The notes below the pieces were generated by a model. The model was not told the origin of the DNA. It saw only the letters and a program-made list of their open reading frames with translations, and ran no database searches. From positions 1-62,590 of the forward strand of contig MLAK01000790.1 of NCBI GenBank assembly GCA_001839685.1: a stretch of 62,590 bases of DNA, read 5' to 3'. Origin of the DNA: Tritrichomonas foetus (taxonomy: Eukaryota > Parabasalia > Tritrichomonadida > Tritrichomonadidae). This document shows, one piece after another, positions 49,814-59,376 of this stretch; position 1 is the stretch's first letter, and the number at the start of each line of letters is the position of its first letter. A program made the position numbers and the translations under genes.

Positions 49814-50539
49814 AATGCTTTTTTCTTCTTCTTTTTTAATTCATCCAAAAGTATTCAACTGACCTTGTCATTCGTGAAAAAAGTTTCTATCAATAGACTA
49901 GATGGCTTTGGGTTTTATTTTCCAAACTTTTACCATTGAATTTTTTTTATTTTAGAAGTTTTGTATGAAAGCTAAAATATTCACTATGTGTGTAAAAATG
50001 TTTCCAGTAAATTTTTATTTCATTTTTGTTATATTGGGCGTAGCAAGATTATAAATATTTCTTAATAACTGAATTATTTTAGAAAACTCAACGACAATTT
50101 TAATTCACATTGGAAATAACTATCGACCGAAGAGAACTCACCAAAAATATAACTGACTGAAATTCGAAATATTAAGACACCTTTATTCATTTTCAAAACT
50201 ATTCAAAATGTACATCATAAATTATAATGACAGCACGAAATTTCAATTTTATCCTGGAAAGATTTAACTTTTCAAAATAAAAAAAATTCTGAGTATTACT
50301 TTATGGTTATCAAAAAGTGAAAAAGTCGAAAAACATACTGGCTTTTTCTAAAGATGGTCGATTAGCATACTCACTTTTTTCACTTTTTCAATACCACGTC
50401 CAAATTGAATGGTACATTTTATGTTTTTTTCCCCATGTGTGTGTGAATCAAATTTTTTATAAAATGAAAACAAATCACTGAAAGGTCAGATATCTGGAGG
50501 GGAAAAAAAGCATCAATAGATTTGGATTCTGGATTAATA
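49814..50539. other. Convergent intergenic with isolated motif pair
   Basis: 726 bp between two convergent 3' ends. No protein gene is seen. AAAAAGTGAAAAAGT (50312-50326) and ACTTTTTTCACTTTTT (50373-50388) form an imperfect inverted pair, an arrangement otherwise seen upstream of genes. Confidence 0.5.
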
Positions 50540-52006
50540 TTAGGATCCAAATCCTTCATAAAAATTTGAATCAACATTAAAACTAGCAATTAAAAGTGAT
50601 GGCTTTTTTCCATGTAAAATTTGGTAATGATTCTTTGAAATTTGATTTTGATAAAAATCACGAATAATAACAAACTTCTTCAAAAAAACAGAAATACCAT
50701 CAATTTCGAGTTTTTTTTGTAAATTTGAAAATATTTTAAGGATTTCTGTGTCTTGGCATAATGTAAATTCAGAAAAAAAGTATTGAAAATCTGGATCTTG
50801 AATAATAAAACTATAAAAAAAAATCTGGATTATTGAGAATTTGACAAGAGTGTTTAAACAAAATTGTGAAATTCCAATTTTTAGACTTATTTTGTACTTT
50901 TGAAGGAAACGGAAATAATGCAATCCTGCTTTTTTAAAATTTTTCCTGTCTTGATAGATAATTGCCAAAATGCATTCTGATATTGAAAAGCGCCTTTCTA
51001 TAGATTTTTTTAATAAATACTTTGCCTTTGAGAAATCATTTTTATAGAAATAAAAAATAATACCAAGGTTATGATACGTTTCATTGGCAAAAGCAAAATA
51101 TGATTCAATGAGATATTCTATAGCTATTTCAATATCAAAAAAACTGTCACACGTAGCATGAATTAATCCAATCATCTTGAGAGATTTCAAAAGGGTGTAA
51201 AAATCTCTTGGATCTTTATATATATGTGGATGAGCTTTAAGCTTCATTAAGTGAAACAGTGCTTTCTGAGGATTATTCAACTTTTCATCATATATCATAG
51301 CAAGATAGTAAATTGATATAATATCATCATACCGAGATGATAACTCAAAATAGTATATGGCTTTGTCAATATCTCTTGGAATATATTCTTTGTTATAATA
51401 AATTATTCCAATGATTCTGGGAATATTATAAGAATTCGCTAGAGCAAAATCCAATTCAACAGCCTTCTCATAATAAAATAAACTTTTATTAAAATCATGT
51501 GGAATCATTTCATTGTTGAGGGATATATCACCAAGAAAAATCATAGCCATTGCTTTATTATTATTTGCTGCTTTCTCAAGGTAATAAATTGATTTTGGAA
51601 TATCTTTATACATAAAAAAGAGTAAACCAAGTGCAAGTTGAGAATCTGAATAATTTTGATCTGCTGCTAATGTGAAATAATAGATTGATTTTGAAATATC
51701 ACGAGGAACATATTTAGACATATTATAAAAAGCTCCCAACATATGCTGTGCTACTACATGATTGTTTTGAGCAGCTAATTCTAAATAATAAATACTTTCC
51801 CGAATTTCATTATTTTTAAAATAAATTTTAAATAGTTTAAAACATGATTTCCCATGATTTTGATTGGCTGCCATTTTATAAAAAAAAATGGCTTTGTCAT
51901 CATCAATTGTTTTAGAATTATTATAATAAATTTTCCCAAGTAAATACTGAGCTTCAACACAATTTTGAATGGACAATGTTTCAAGAAAAACTAATAGTTT
52001 ATTCAT
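50540..52006 (-). CDS. Sel1-repeat protein, probable continuation of the upstream kinase gene
   Basis: 488 codons starting at an ATG that overlaps the end of the upstream frame by 8 bp (ATGAATAA). About eight Sel1-type repeats occupy residues 15-370 (for example AQYLLGKIYYNN...KAIFFYKMAANQN and AQHMLGAFYNMSKYVPRDISKSIYYFTLAADQN), followed by a unique C-terminal region. Sel1 repeats are alpha-solenoid scaffolds. Because the repeats simply carry on from the preceding frame, I read this as the second half of one gene separated by a frameshift in an A-rich run, not as an independent gene. No promoter motif lies before its ATG. Confidence 0.8.
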   Translation of the reverse strand: MNKLLVFLETLSIQNCVEAQYLLGKIYYNNSKTIDDDKAIFFYKMAANQNHGKSCFKLFKIYFKNNEIRESIYYLELAAQNNHVVAQHMLGAFYNMSKYVPRDISKSIYYFTLAADQNYSDSQLALGLLFFMYKDIPKSIYYLEKAANNNKAMAMIFLGDISLNNEMIPHDFNKSLFYYEKAVELDFALANSYNIPRIIGIIYYNKEYIPRDIDKAIYYFELSSRYDDIISIYYLAMIYDEKLNNPQKALFHLMKLKAHPHIYKDPRDFYTLLKSLKMIGLIHATCDSFFDIEIAIEYLIESYFAFANETYHNLGIIFYFYKNDFSKAKYLLKKSIERRFSISECILAIIYQDRKNFKKAGLHYFRFLQKYKISLKIGISQFCLNTLVKFSIIQIFFYSFIIQDPDFQYFFSEFTLCQDTEILKIFSNLQKKLEIDGISVFLKKFVIIRDFYQNQISKNHYQILHGKKPSLLIASFNVDSNFYEGFGS

Positions 52007-54644
52007 TTTTTTCTTTTTTTTTATAATATTGAGAAGCTAGCTCAAAATAATAAAATGCTTTTTGAATATCTTGTTTTACATTTTCGCCATGGAAAAAAAT
52101 CTTACCAAGGTAAAAAAACGAACCAGGATGATTTTGACTTGCAGAAAGCCGAAAAAATTTCAGTGATTTTCCAAGATCTTGTGGAATATATTTATTCTTT
52201 AGATAAATTTTCCCGAGAACGTATTGAGATTTTCTAAAATTTTGATTAGCTGATAATTTAAAATAATATATAGCTTTCTGAATATTAAATGGGACACAAT
52301 ATTGATTCAGATAAGCTAATCCGATATAATACTGGGATTTGGCATTATTTTTATCAAAAAAATGATCTATTTTTTCTTGAATAATATTATTATCATCATC
52401 ATTTTGGTGATTTATTTTGTAATCAATTGCCAAAATTATTAGCAATGCATTTATATTTTCTTTTTCAGCAGATAGTTTCAAGTAATTATATCCTTTCAAT
52501 TCATTTTTGGATAAATATATTATTCCAAGCCTATATAATGCCTTTGAATTACCTTGATTAGCAGAAAGCTTGAAATAATGAATTGCTTTTTTCATATTTG
52601 GTTCCATCCATTTATTATTAGAATATAATTTTCCAAGATAATTTTGAGAATATACATCATTAAGATCTGATGCCTTTTCCAGATAATGAATTGCTTTATT
52701 AACATCGTGTGGAACATATTCACAATATAGATAAATATTTGAAAGTGCTATCAAGGCATTAATATAATTTTGATTAGCTGACAAATTAAAAAAATATAAT
52801 GATTTTTCCATATCAATTGGAAAAAAAGCATCTTCTAAGAAAAAAAGACCCAAGTAATAGCATTTTTCATCAGAAAATAATTTACTGTTACTTGTATCGG
52901 TTAAGAACAAAATATAATAGCTAGGTGCTTCTTTTAATACCGAGTTATTCAACAAAGAATTCATTGTTTTGTTTTCATAAATAAATGTTAATTTATTAAT
53001 GTTAAAATAATAGTCTTTATTATTACATATATTTTTATATTCATCTTTCTCAATTAATTTATAATTTAAAAGTTCTAAAAACGAAGTATTATCATAAGAT
53101 AAACGGTTCTGATTAAAGATGATAAATGATAGTGTGATTAAAAAAGTATCATGTCTCTGAATTGGGTTGAAACAAATCATATCACCATAAATTAGTTCCC
53201 ATATTTCATTGGCATGTATTGTTGGTGTTTCCTCATCTTTGAACGATTGTAATATATCATCAATTTTTTGTTTATAAAAGGGTTTTTTCCTTTCAATCAA
53301 ATAATATAAAATCATTCCAAGTGAATAAACATCAATCGCTGTACTAATCGGGACTTGCGAATCAATAATCATTTCTGGTGCCGAAAAATCAATTGAACCA
53401 AGATTTTTGGTCATATTTTCTGAATCCGAAGTACTTTCTGGTGATTCTGGCGACAATTCTTTAATAGATCCAAAATCTGAAAGGAAAGTGTTGTAATTAT
53501 GATCAATTAAAACATTTGATGGATTTATATCACGATGAATAATATTGTTCGAATGAAGATAATTCACAGCGAACAATAATCGAAGAAAAACATTCTCGCA
53601 TGAATTATTTAGTAAAAGGTTTTTTAAATTGATTTCTAATGAGCCATGACACATAAATTCTATTACAAATGATTGATATTTATGACCAGAAAATAGAACA
53701 GTCCCATAGCATTGAATTATAAATGGATGCTTATAGTTTTTGAAAAAATTGTATTCCCGAATAAAGCAATTCTCAAAATAATTATCATTATTATTATTAA
53801 ATATAGATTTTATCGCAACTAAACTAAATGTTTTTAAATGAAGAGCTAATTCAATCACTCCTGTAGATCCCTGTGAAATACTTCTATTTTGAATAAATAT
53901 AAAGTCATTCTCACTAAATCGATAAAACTGAAAACTTTCCATACGGTGAAAAAAACTAGGATTTTCAAACAAATAGCTTTCATAATAAAATCTACGCAAT
54001 TTAAAACCAATGATAGAGTTAATGTAATACGAAAAAGAACTATAATGTTCAAAAAAATGAGTATAATGAAAATAAAACATCAAGATCATTTCTGCAATTT
54101 TTTCATTATAATCTAAAAAGTTGTCTTTGGATATTTCATCATCACTTTCATTTTCGCTTTGATATATATTCCTATTGGATGATTCGATGAAGTTTTTGCT
54201 TTGTTGTTTAAAACTAGTGTCACAATCATATATTTCGATTTTTCTTTCATTTTTAAATTTTCGAAAAAATGTAAAAAGTGCTTGTTTTGTTGGAGACGAA
54301 TATTGTTGGATATTTTGTATATTTTTAGGAGGACTATCATCAATAATAATACAATTATTTTCAGAACAAATTGAAAAATATCTGCAATATGAGTGCTTTT
54401 CCTCTGATGAAGAAGGCTCTGGTGAAGAAAATTCAAAAAAAGTTAAAAATGGAGAATTTCCAAACAGTTTCCTAGTTACATTTTCAAAATCTGCATTAAA
54501 ATGCTGACTAAAATGCATTCTAACATTTTCAAATAAGGAATCAAAAAAAGGATATCTGTCATCACATAAATTAATATTTCTGACAACTTTGATGTCTTCC
54601 TCGAAAAAACTTGGAATATCATCATACCCATAACTTCTTTTCAT
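51999..54644 (-). CDS. Protein kinase fused to Sel1 repeats
   Basis: 881 codons. The N-terminal 245 residues are Ser-, Asn- and Phe-rich with no domain recognised. A protein kinase domain spans about 250-515: the Gly loop is QGSTGVIE, the Lys is in VAIKSI, the catalytic loop is HRDINPSN (about 369), then DFG (about 388) and a SAPEM activation end, so it is catalytically complete. Roughly seven Sel1 repeats follow from about 595. The frame ends in KKKEKNE at a TAA beside runs of A. Kinase-Sel1 fusions form a large trichomonad/Entamoeba-type family; substrate and pathway are unknown. A motif (54718-54725) lies 74 bp upstream. Confidence 0.88.
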   Translation of the reverse strand: MKRSYGYDDIPSFFEEDIKVVRNINLCDDRYPFFDSLFENVRMHFSQHFNADFENVTRKLFGNSPFLTFFEFSSPEPSSSEEKHSYCRYFSICSENNCIIIDDSPPKNIQNIQQYSSPTKQALFTFFRKFKNERKIEIYDCDTSFKQQSKNFIESSNRNIYQSENESDDEISKDNFLDYNEKIAEMILMFYFHYTHFFEHYSSFSYYINSIIGFKLRRFYYESYLFENPSFFHRMESFQFYRFSENDFIFIQNRSISQGSTGVIELALHLKTFSLVAIKSIFNNNNDNYFENCFIREYNFFKNYKHPFIIQCYGTVLFSGHKYQSFVIEFMCHGSLEINLKNLLLNNSCENVFLRLLFAVNYLHSNNIIHRDINPSNVLIDHNYNTFLSDFGSIKELSPESPESTSDSENMTKNLGSIDFSAPEMIIDSQVPISTAIDVYSLGMILYYLIERKKPFYKQKIDDILQSFKDEETPTIHANEIWELIYGDMICFNPIQRHDTFLITLSFIIFNQNRLSYDNTSFLELLNYKLIEKDEYKNICNNKDYYFNINKLTFIYENKTMNSLLNNSVLKEAPSYYILFLTDTSNSKLFSDEKCYYLGLFFLEDAFFPIDMEKSLYFFNLSANQNYINALIALSNIYLYCEYVPHDVNKAIHYLEKASDLNDVYSQNYLGKLYSNNKWMEPNMKKAIHYFKLSANQGNSKALYRLGIIYLSKNELKGYNYLKLSAEKENINALLIILAIDYKINHQNDDDNNIIQEKIDHFFDKNNAKSQYYIGLAYLNQYCVPFNIQKAIYYFKLSANQNFRKSQYVLGKIYLKNKYIPQDLGKSLKFFRLSASQNHPGSFFYLGKIFFHGENVKQDIQKAFYYFELASQYYKKKEKNE

Positions 54645-55065
54645 CCCGTAAGAGGATTAAAGTGATGAGTATCAAATTAAAAATTCACCAATTAAGGTGA
54701 ATGAATCATATTCATAGAAAAAGTTATTGAGTTCTCCATAAAAATTGGAAAATGATAACGAAAAAGTGGAAATGTCTCAAAGCCACACTTTTCATGCAAT
54801 CTTCCTAATTATAATGAAAATTTAAGAAACCCTTCAATAGAAAACAACCAAGGATAATGATGAATGGATTTTCATTTCCATGGCAAATTTCTAAACAACA
54901 AGACTGTGGAAAACACGTTTATTTGAATATGTAGAGTTTTTGTTGAAAATTTTGCACAATTCAACATATCCGTTTTTTTCATTTTCAATCCTTTTGATGA
55001 CCACTTTTTGAGAATAATGGACTATTTAATAACAGAATTTTTTAGTACTATTTTCCTTCTCTTCC
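54645..55065. promoter_or_regulatory. Divergent promoter, kinase-Sel1 / SHIPPO gene
   Basis: 421 bp between divergent ATGs, with AAAAAGTT at 54718-54725 near the kinase gene and CACTTTTT at 55002-55009 near the SHIPPO gene. Nothing else is recognised. Confidence 0.4.
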
Positions 55066-56274
55066 ATGACAAGTACTGCTACAATTATCCACCTGACATC
55101 AAAAGATCAGAAATCACCAAGTCCAGCCGATTATTCGATCCCTGCCAAAATTGGTCATGATTCACCTCGATTCACAATAAAAAATCGCATCTTCTCGAAA
55201 GTTGAAGGAAACCGAGCCGGTTATGACTACGCACCAAACACAATAGGAACTGGTCTCAAAAAGTCGCTTTCCAGTCGTCCAAAAGACCTCACTAAAGAAG
55301 TCACGCCGGGGCCATCCTACATGCCTCCTCCATTTGGGCAGGACTCGCCAAGGGTAGCCCTCCATATGAAGTCAACAGAAAAGCGAACACTGGGCATGGA
55401 TTCGCCAGGCCCAGGCAAATATGATACAAATACGATATCATCATCACCAAAGTGGACTCTTAATCATAGAAAATTCATAGATGAAGGGAAGGTGGTCAGT
55501 CCTGGCCCAGGGAAATACAATCCCGAATTTGACAAAGTTCTGCCGAACGCGCCAAAAACTGGAATTCGGCCACGCGTCGGCGAGCCGAAGCAGCTTGTCA
55601 CGCCAGGGCCATATGATGTTCCACATCAACTTGACACACGCTCCAGTGTTTTTCATCGTCGCGCCAAAGATCTGGCAAGAGATAATTTTCCAGGTCCAGG
55701 AAAGTATGACATAAACTCGAAATTCGGGCATGAGTCACCTAGATTTACTGTACGTCCGAAATGCGAAATTCCAGAGAAGGTTACAGCCGCTCCATATCAG
55801 AAACTTCCGGATATGACCGGTAGAGAGGCACCAAAGTATTCTCTATCATCTCGCCATCGTTCACTAAGTACTGAAGCCACACCAGGCCCCAATTATCAAC
55901 CCCCTCCCTTCGCTCAAGGTTCAATCAAACATGCTCTTTCGTCCAAATATGATCAAAAAGTAACAAATCCGGGTCCCGGCCCTGGAAAATATGATACACG
56001 TGGAGATATTTCGAGCGGACCACGTTTCACAATGAAAGCAAGACAATTTACACGAGATGAAGGTAAAATCGATGGACCAGGTCCAGGCAAATACGCGCCA
56101 GACTACGAAAAAATTCTTCCATCAGCACCAAAAACAAATATTCGTGTTCGAACAGCAGAAAGAAGCATTATGGAGACGCCTGGATTCGTTGGAGCACCAC
56201 CAAGTGAAACTGGACCGAAATTCACAATTGGACGCAAAGATGAGCATGGCGTGGCTCCTGGCGTAACATTTTGA
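55066..56274 (+). CDS. SHIPPO/STPGR repeat protein (flagellar type)
   Basis: 402 residues built from about eight sperm-tail PG-rich (STPGR, SHIPPO) repeats: PGPGKYDTN, PGPGKYNPE, TPGPSYMPP, PGPGKYDINS, TPGPNYQPP, PGPGKYDTRG, PGPGKYAPDY. Residues about 125-210 and 315-395 are clearly duplicated (both contain a PNAPKT or PSAPKT block followed by basic residues). Such proteins line microtubules of axonemes or outer dense fibres, so a flagellar, axostyle or pelta microtubule role is plausible in a flagellate. Composition is less AT-rich than the surroundings. Confidence 0.92.
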   Translation: MTSTATIIHLTSKDQKSPSPADYSIPAKIGHDSPRFTIKNRIFSKVEGNRAGYDYAPNTIGTGLKKSLSSRPKDLTKEVTPGPSYMPPPFGQDSPRVALHMKSTEKRTLGMDSPGPGKYDTNTISSSPKWTLNHRKFIDEGKVVSPGPGKYNPEFDKVLPNAPKTGIRPRVGEPKQLVTPGPYDVPHQLDTRSSVFHRRAKDLARDNFPGPGKYDINSKFGHESPRFTVRPKCEIPEKVTAAPYQKLPDMTGREAPKYSLSSRHRSLSTEATPGPNYQPPPFAQGSIKHALSSKYDQKVTNPGPGPGKYDTRGDISSGPRFTMKARQFTRDEGKIDGPGPGKYAPDYEKILPSAPKTNIRVRTAERSIMETPGFVGAPPSETGPKFTIGRKDEHGVAPGVTF

Positions 56275-56776
56275 TAATGTTTTCTTTTTTAGCTTATTTT
56301 GTATATAGTAACTTTTTTTAGTGTAAAGTATGACTAATTTTTAATCACGTTTTATATTCCAGACATATCATAGAAAATTAAATCCGATCTTTATATTATA
56401 GATAGTAGAATCATGGATGTGGAAAAAAAGATAATTTTGAATATGTTCAACCATGAAAGAATAGCATGAATGTGTTTTTGTAGAAATTTATGGATGGCTG
56501 ATCACATCTCATTTTCCACATTTTTAATTTATACTCTACTTTTGAAATTTTGTGTATCTTGAAGGAACAAAGTCATGTCTTGTTCTCGAGACATTTTTCA
56601 TATTTAAAAGGTATGAAAATTCAAATTTCGTTAGAGTAAAGTAAATGCATAATTAAAAGATATTATAGATGTGTATTTCTATCAAAATTTTACTTGAAAA
56701 GAGATTCACCAAACATTTCTTGATTCAAAATAGTTTTTTCTAATCCTGATCAAATATTATACTTTTTGGGAATGAT
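56275..56776. other. Convergent intergenic, nothing recognised
   Basis: 502 bp of AT-rich spacer between the SHIPPO and BTB genes, both ending here. Confidence 0.5.
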
Positions 56777-58369
56777 TTATTTGGTGGGTTTAACACGTCC
56801 GAAGAATTCCACAGCCTTCAGGATCATTGTATTATCACCTTTGTCGTTTAGTCCGCATTGTTTTATTCTGAAATATTGATAGTAGCCAGATTTATCGCAT
56901 TGGAATGTTGCTGACATTTCTCGCCCAGCATGTAAAACTAGATTATATTGTGAATCAAGTGTAAACCATTCTTGATCATCATTTGAAGCTTCTAAAACCC
57001 AAGATATTAGGTGTCCATGACTAGGTGGTAAATTAGCAGTCTCTAAAGAATATTCATCAATTTTCAACAAAGTGTTCTTGAAATAAAATTTAACCCATGA
57101 ACTTGGTAGATTATATGAAGACCAATAACCATCAAGTTCTCGATTTGTCAGTACATACAAATCTTCATTTTTAAATGAAGATGCAGTAATTTTCACAATT
57201 TTTTTAATATTAGTTTTTCTACTTAATTTGCTAATTATTCCATTAAACTGTTTTCTTTTTTCTGATTCTTTACCATTTAATTTCTTCTTTTTCTTTTTAC
57301 TATCTGGCCTAGTAACTTGGAGTTTTAGCCGATCACAAATTGTTTCCCAAATCATTCCATTGATATTTTCAGGAGTAATTTTCTCCAAAAATGCAGGTAT
57401 AATTTCTTCACTTAAATAAGGAAGATTTATGTATCCTAATAGGAAATTAGAATCTTCTCCTTTTGCATCAATATAATTACAAATTGTTTGGAAAAAACTA
57501 TCTTCATTACGAATTCGAAGTGATTCATTTCCAACGATTTCGGCAAGTTGACTCGGACTTAGTTTCAAAAGTGAATCAAACGTAATTTTCGGAAAGTTAG
57601 AAGCAATGTATTTAATTTCTTGTTTTGTTTCAAGTTTATATTGAACACGTCGTAGATATAAATCAACTGCATTTCCTTCATGTAATGATGGAATTTTCGA
57701 TGAAAAAGATTCCATCATTTCATCATTTCCTAAAATAGTTGCAACTTGCAGAAGAAATAGAGCATTCTCTTCAGTAATTTGAATAATGTCACCATGAGCT
57801 AAAGCCAAAATATTGCCGAAAAATTTTTCTGTATCATCAATATCGATCACAAACTTACTTGTGTTCACATCTGCCAGGAATACTCTTGTGATAACAGGAG
57901 ATATAAATGATGCAAGAAATCTATTACAGTGATATTCATTTCCACCAACTATAAATGTAAAATCGTCAATTATGGGAATCTGCGACACGTTTGTGAGGCC
58001 GAGTGGTGACAGTGAAAAATACTTTGGTTCATTTGAAATAGATGACGATGAAAAATTAACAGCAGCATCAACACCAGCCGACGTGTTACGATTTTTTGAA
58101 TTGTATATCGAATCGTAAGGCATGTAATTCTTATATGAACTGCTTGCGCCATCTTTTATATAGTCGTCAGTTTTGTCTGAGAAGTATTGGGCGTTCTGTT
58201 CGGCATCCACTTCAAAAAAAGCATCATCTTGAACAAAAAATAAAGGCGGGCGAGGCGGATCAGCTTGGAAAGGAGGAGATAACGAATCTGAACTCATAAA
58301 ACCATCAGATAAGTTTAAATCTGGAGGAGTTATATTTGGCGGTGTAGAAGAATTGGTAACACCAGTCAT
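56777..58369 (-). CDS. BTB/POZ protein with discoidin-like C-terminus
   Basis: 530 residues from the ATG at 58369; the frame continues to a GTG a few codons upstream. The N-terminal 130 residues are disordered and Pro/Ser-rich. The BTB domain is at about 138-235 (FTFIVGGNEYHCNRFLASFIS...FVIDIDDTEKFFGNILALAHGD), followed by a BACK-like helical region. A basic linker (KKKKKKLNGKESEKRKQ) leads to an F5/8-type C (discoidin-like) beta-sandwich at about 395-530, with paired features LDGYWSSYNLPSSWVKFYFKN, SWVLEASNDDQEW and YFRIKQCG. This order is common in trichomonad BTB proteins. Possible roles are Cullin-3 adaptor or scaffold. Confidence 0.85.
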   Translation of the reverse strand: MTGVTNSSTPPNITPPDLNLSDGFMSSDSLSPPFQADPPRPPLFFVQDDAFFEVDAEQNAQYFSDKTDDYIKDGASSSYKNYMPYDSIYNSKNRNTSAGVDAAVNFSSSSISNEPKYFSLSPLGLTNVSQIPIIDDFTFIVGGNEYHCNRFLASFISPVITRVFLADVNTSKFVIDIDDTEKFFGNILALAHGDIIQITEENALFLLQVATILGNDEMMESFSSKIPSLHEGNAVDLYLRRVQYKLETKQEIKYIASNFPKITFDSLLKLSPSQLAEIVGNESLRIRNEDSFFQTICNYIDAKGEDSNFLLGYINLPYLSEEIIPAFLEKITPENINGMIWETICDRLKLQVTRPDSKKKKKKLNGKESEKRKQFNGIISKLSRKTNIKKIVKITASSFKNEDLYVLTNRELDGYWSSYNLPSSWVKFYFKNTLLKIDEYSLETANLPPSHGHLISWVLEASNDDQEWFTLDSQYNLVLHAGREMSATFQCDKSGYYQYFRIKQCGLNDKGDNTMILKAVEFFGRVKPTK

Positions 58370-58375
58370 TTGGCT

Positions 58376-58488
58376 CACTTTTTGAATATTTAAACGTACA
58401 CATCATAAACTTTACACACTCAACTTTTTGAATATATGATGTTATAAATCTGTAAAAAAATTGGCTATTTAATGTCTCAAAAAGTTGA
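58376..58488. promoter_or_regulatory. Triple AACTTTTT-type motif before BTB gene 2
   Basis: Three copies occur within 113 bp upstream of the ATG: CACTTTTT (58376-58383), AACTTTTT (58422-58429) and AAAAAGTT (58479-58486), each followed or preceded by GA/TC, giving TTCAAAAAGTT-like extended matches. This is the densest cluster in the window. Confidence 0.5.
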
Positions 58489-59376
58489 ACAAGTGAATCA
58501 TTTATTCAGTTTGTGATTTTGATGATTGAAGACATATCCAAAACATCTTTTTCTGCAAAAAACAATCTATTATTCATAATTCTTGATTTTCATCTTTTAT
58601 TTTTGGGAGTTTTATCGATTTTTTGCGGAATTGATATGATTTAGAAACTTCATATTGGAGAAAAATTAAGTATTAGTATAAATAATTATCATGTATACAT
58701 AGTAAAATCTTAATCCTGAAGAAAACAATACACTTGAATACCGCTAATTATTTTTTGGAATGTGGTCATGGACTTATGACTTTTCAATTATTCTGAATTT
58801 ATTATTCATTTTGATGATATTATTTTAAGAAAGATGGTTCATCTCATTAACATTTTTTTCCGAAATAAAATATGATGTGGTTTTCATCTTTCTCTCATAT
58901 AATCATATTTCCATATTAAATACTATAACTTTTTAGCCAGAAAATGAAATTTGATTGTGGATAAATGGATGACTAAAATTACAGGAATTGAAATCCGAAT
59001 AAAAAAACGTGTTTTCATCATTGAATTTTGTATACACCACGCAGAAATATTAGCGAAAGAAATAGATTTACAAGCGGATTTTAACAATTTATTCAATTTC
59101 TCCTCTGAAACATAAATTTTTTATCCTGGGTGAAATAAAATATATTGAAAAACTAGCTCTACTTTTGAGGATCGGTTTGAGAATTTTCAATTATAAACCA
59201 AATTTCTGCATAACGATAAATATCGCAAAATTCAATGTATGAATAGGTTTTGTTTGAAAAAGTTTTCAAATGCTAAATTATTTGAATAAAAATTTTAATT
59301 AAATGGAAAATTTTCATAATTGAATGAAATTTACAACCAATCATTTCATTTTTTATCGAAGTAAGAAAGAAACGAA
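58489..59376. other. Intergenic, nothing coding seen
   Basis: Nearly 900 bp of AT-rich divergent spacer. One AAAAAGTT (59257-59264) lies 113 bp before the RRM-protein ATG and an AACTTTTT near 58928. No relic or RNA gene was recognised. Confidence 0.45.
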
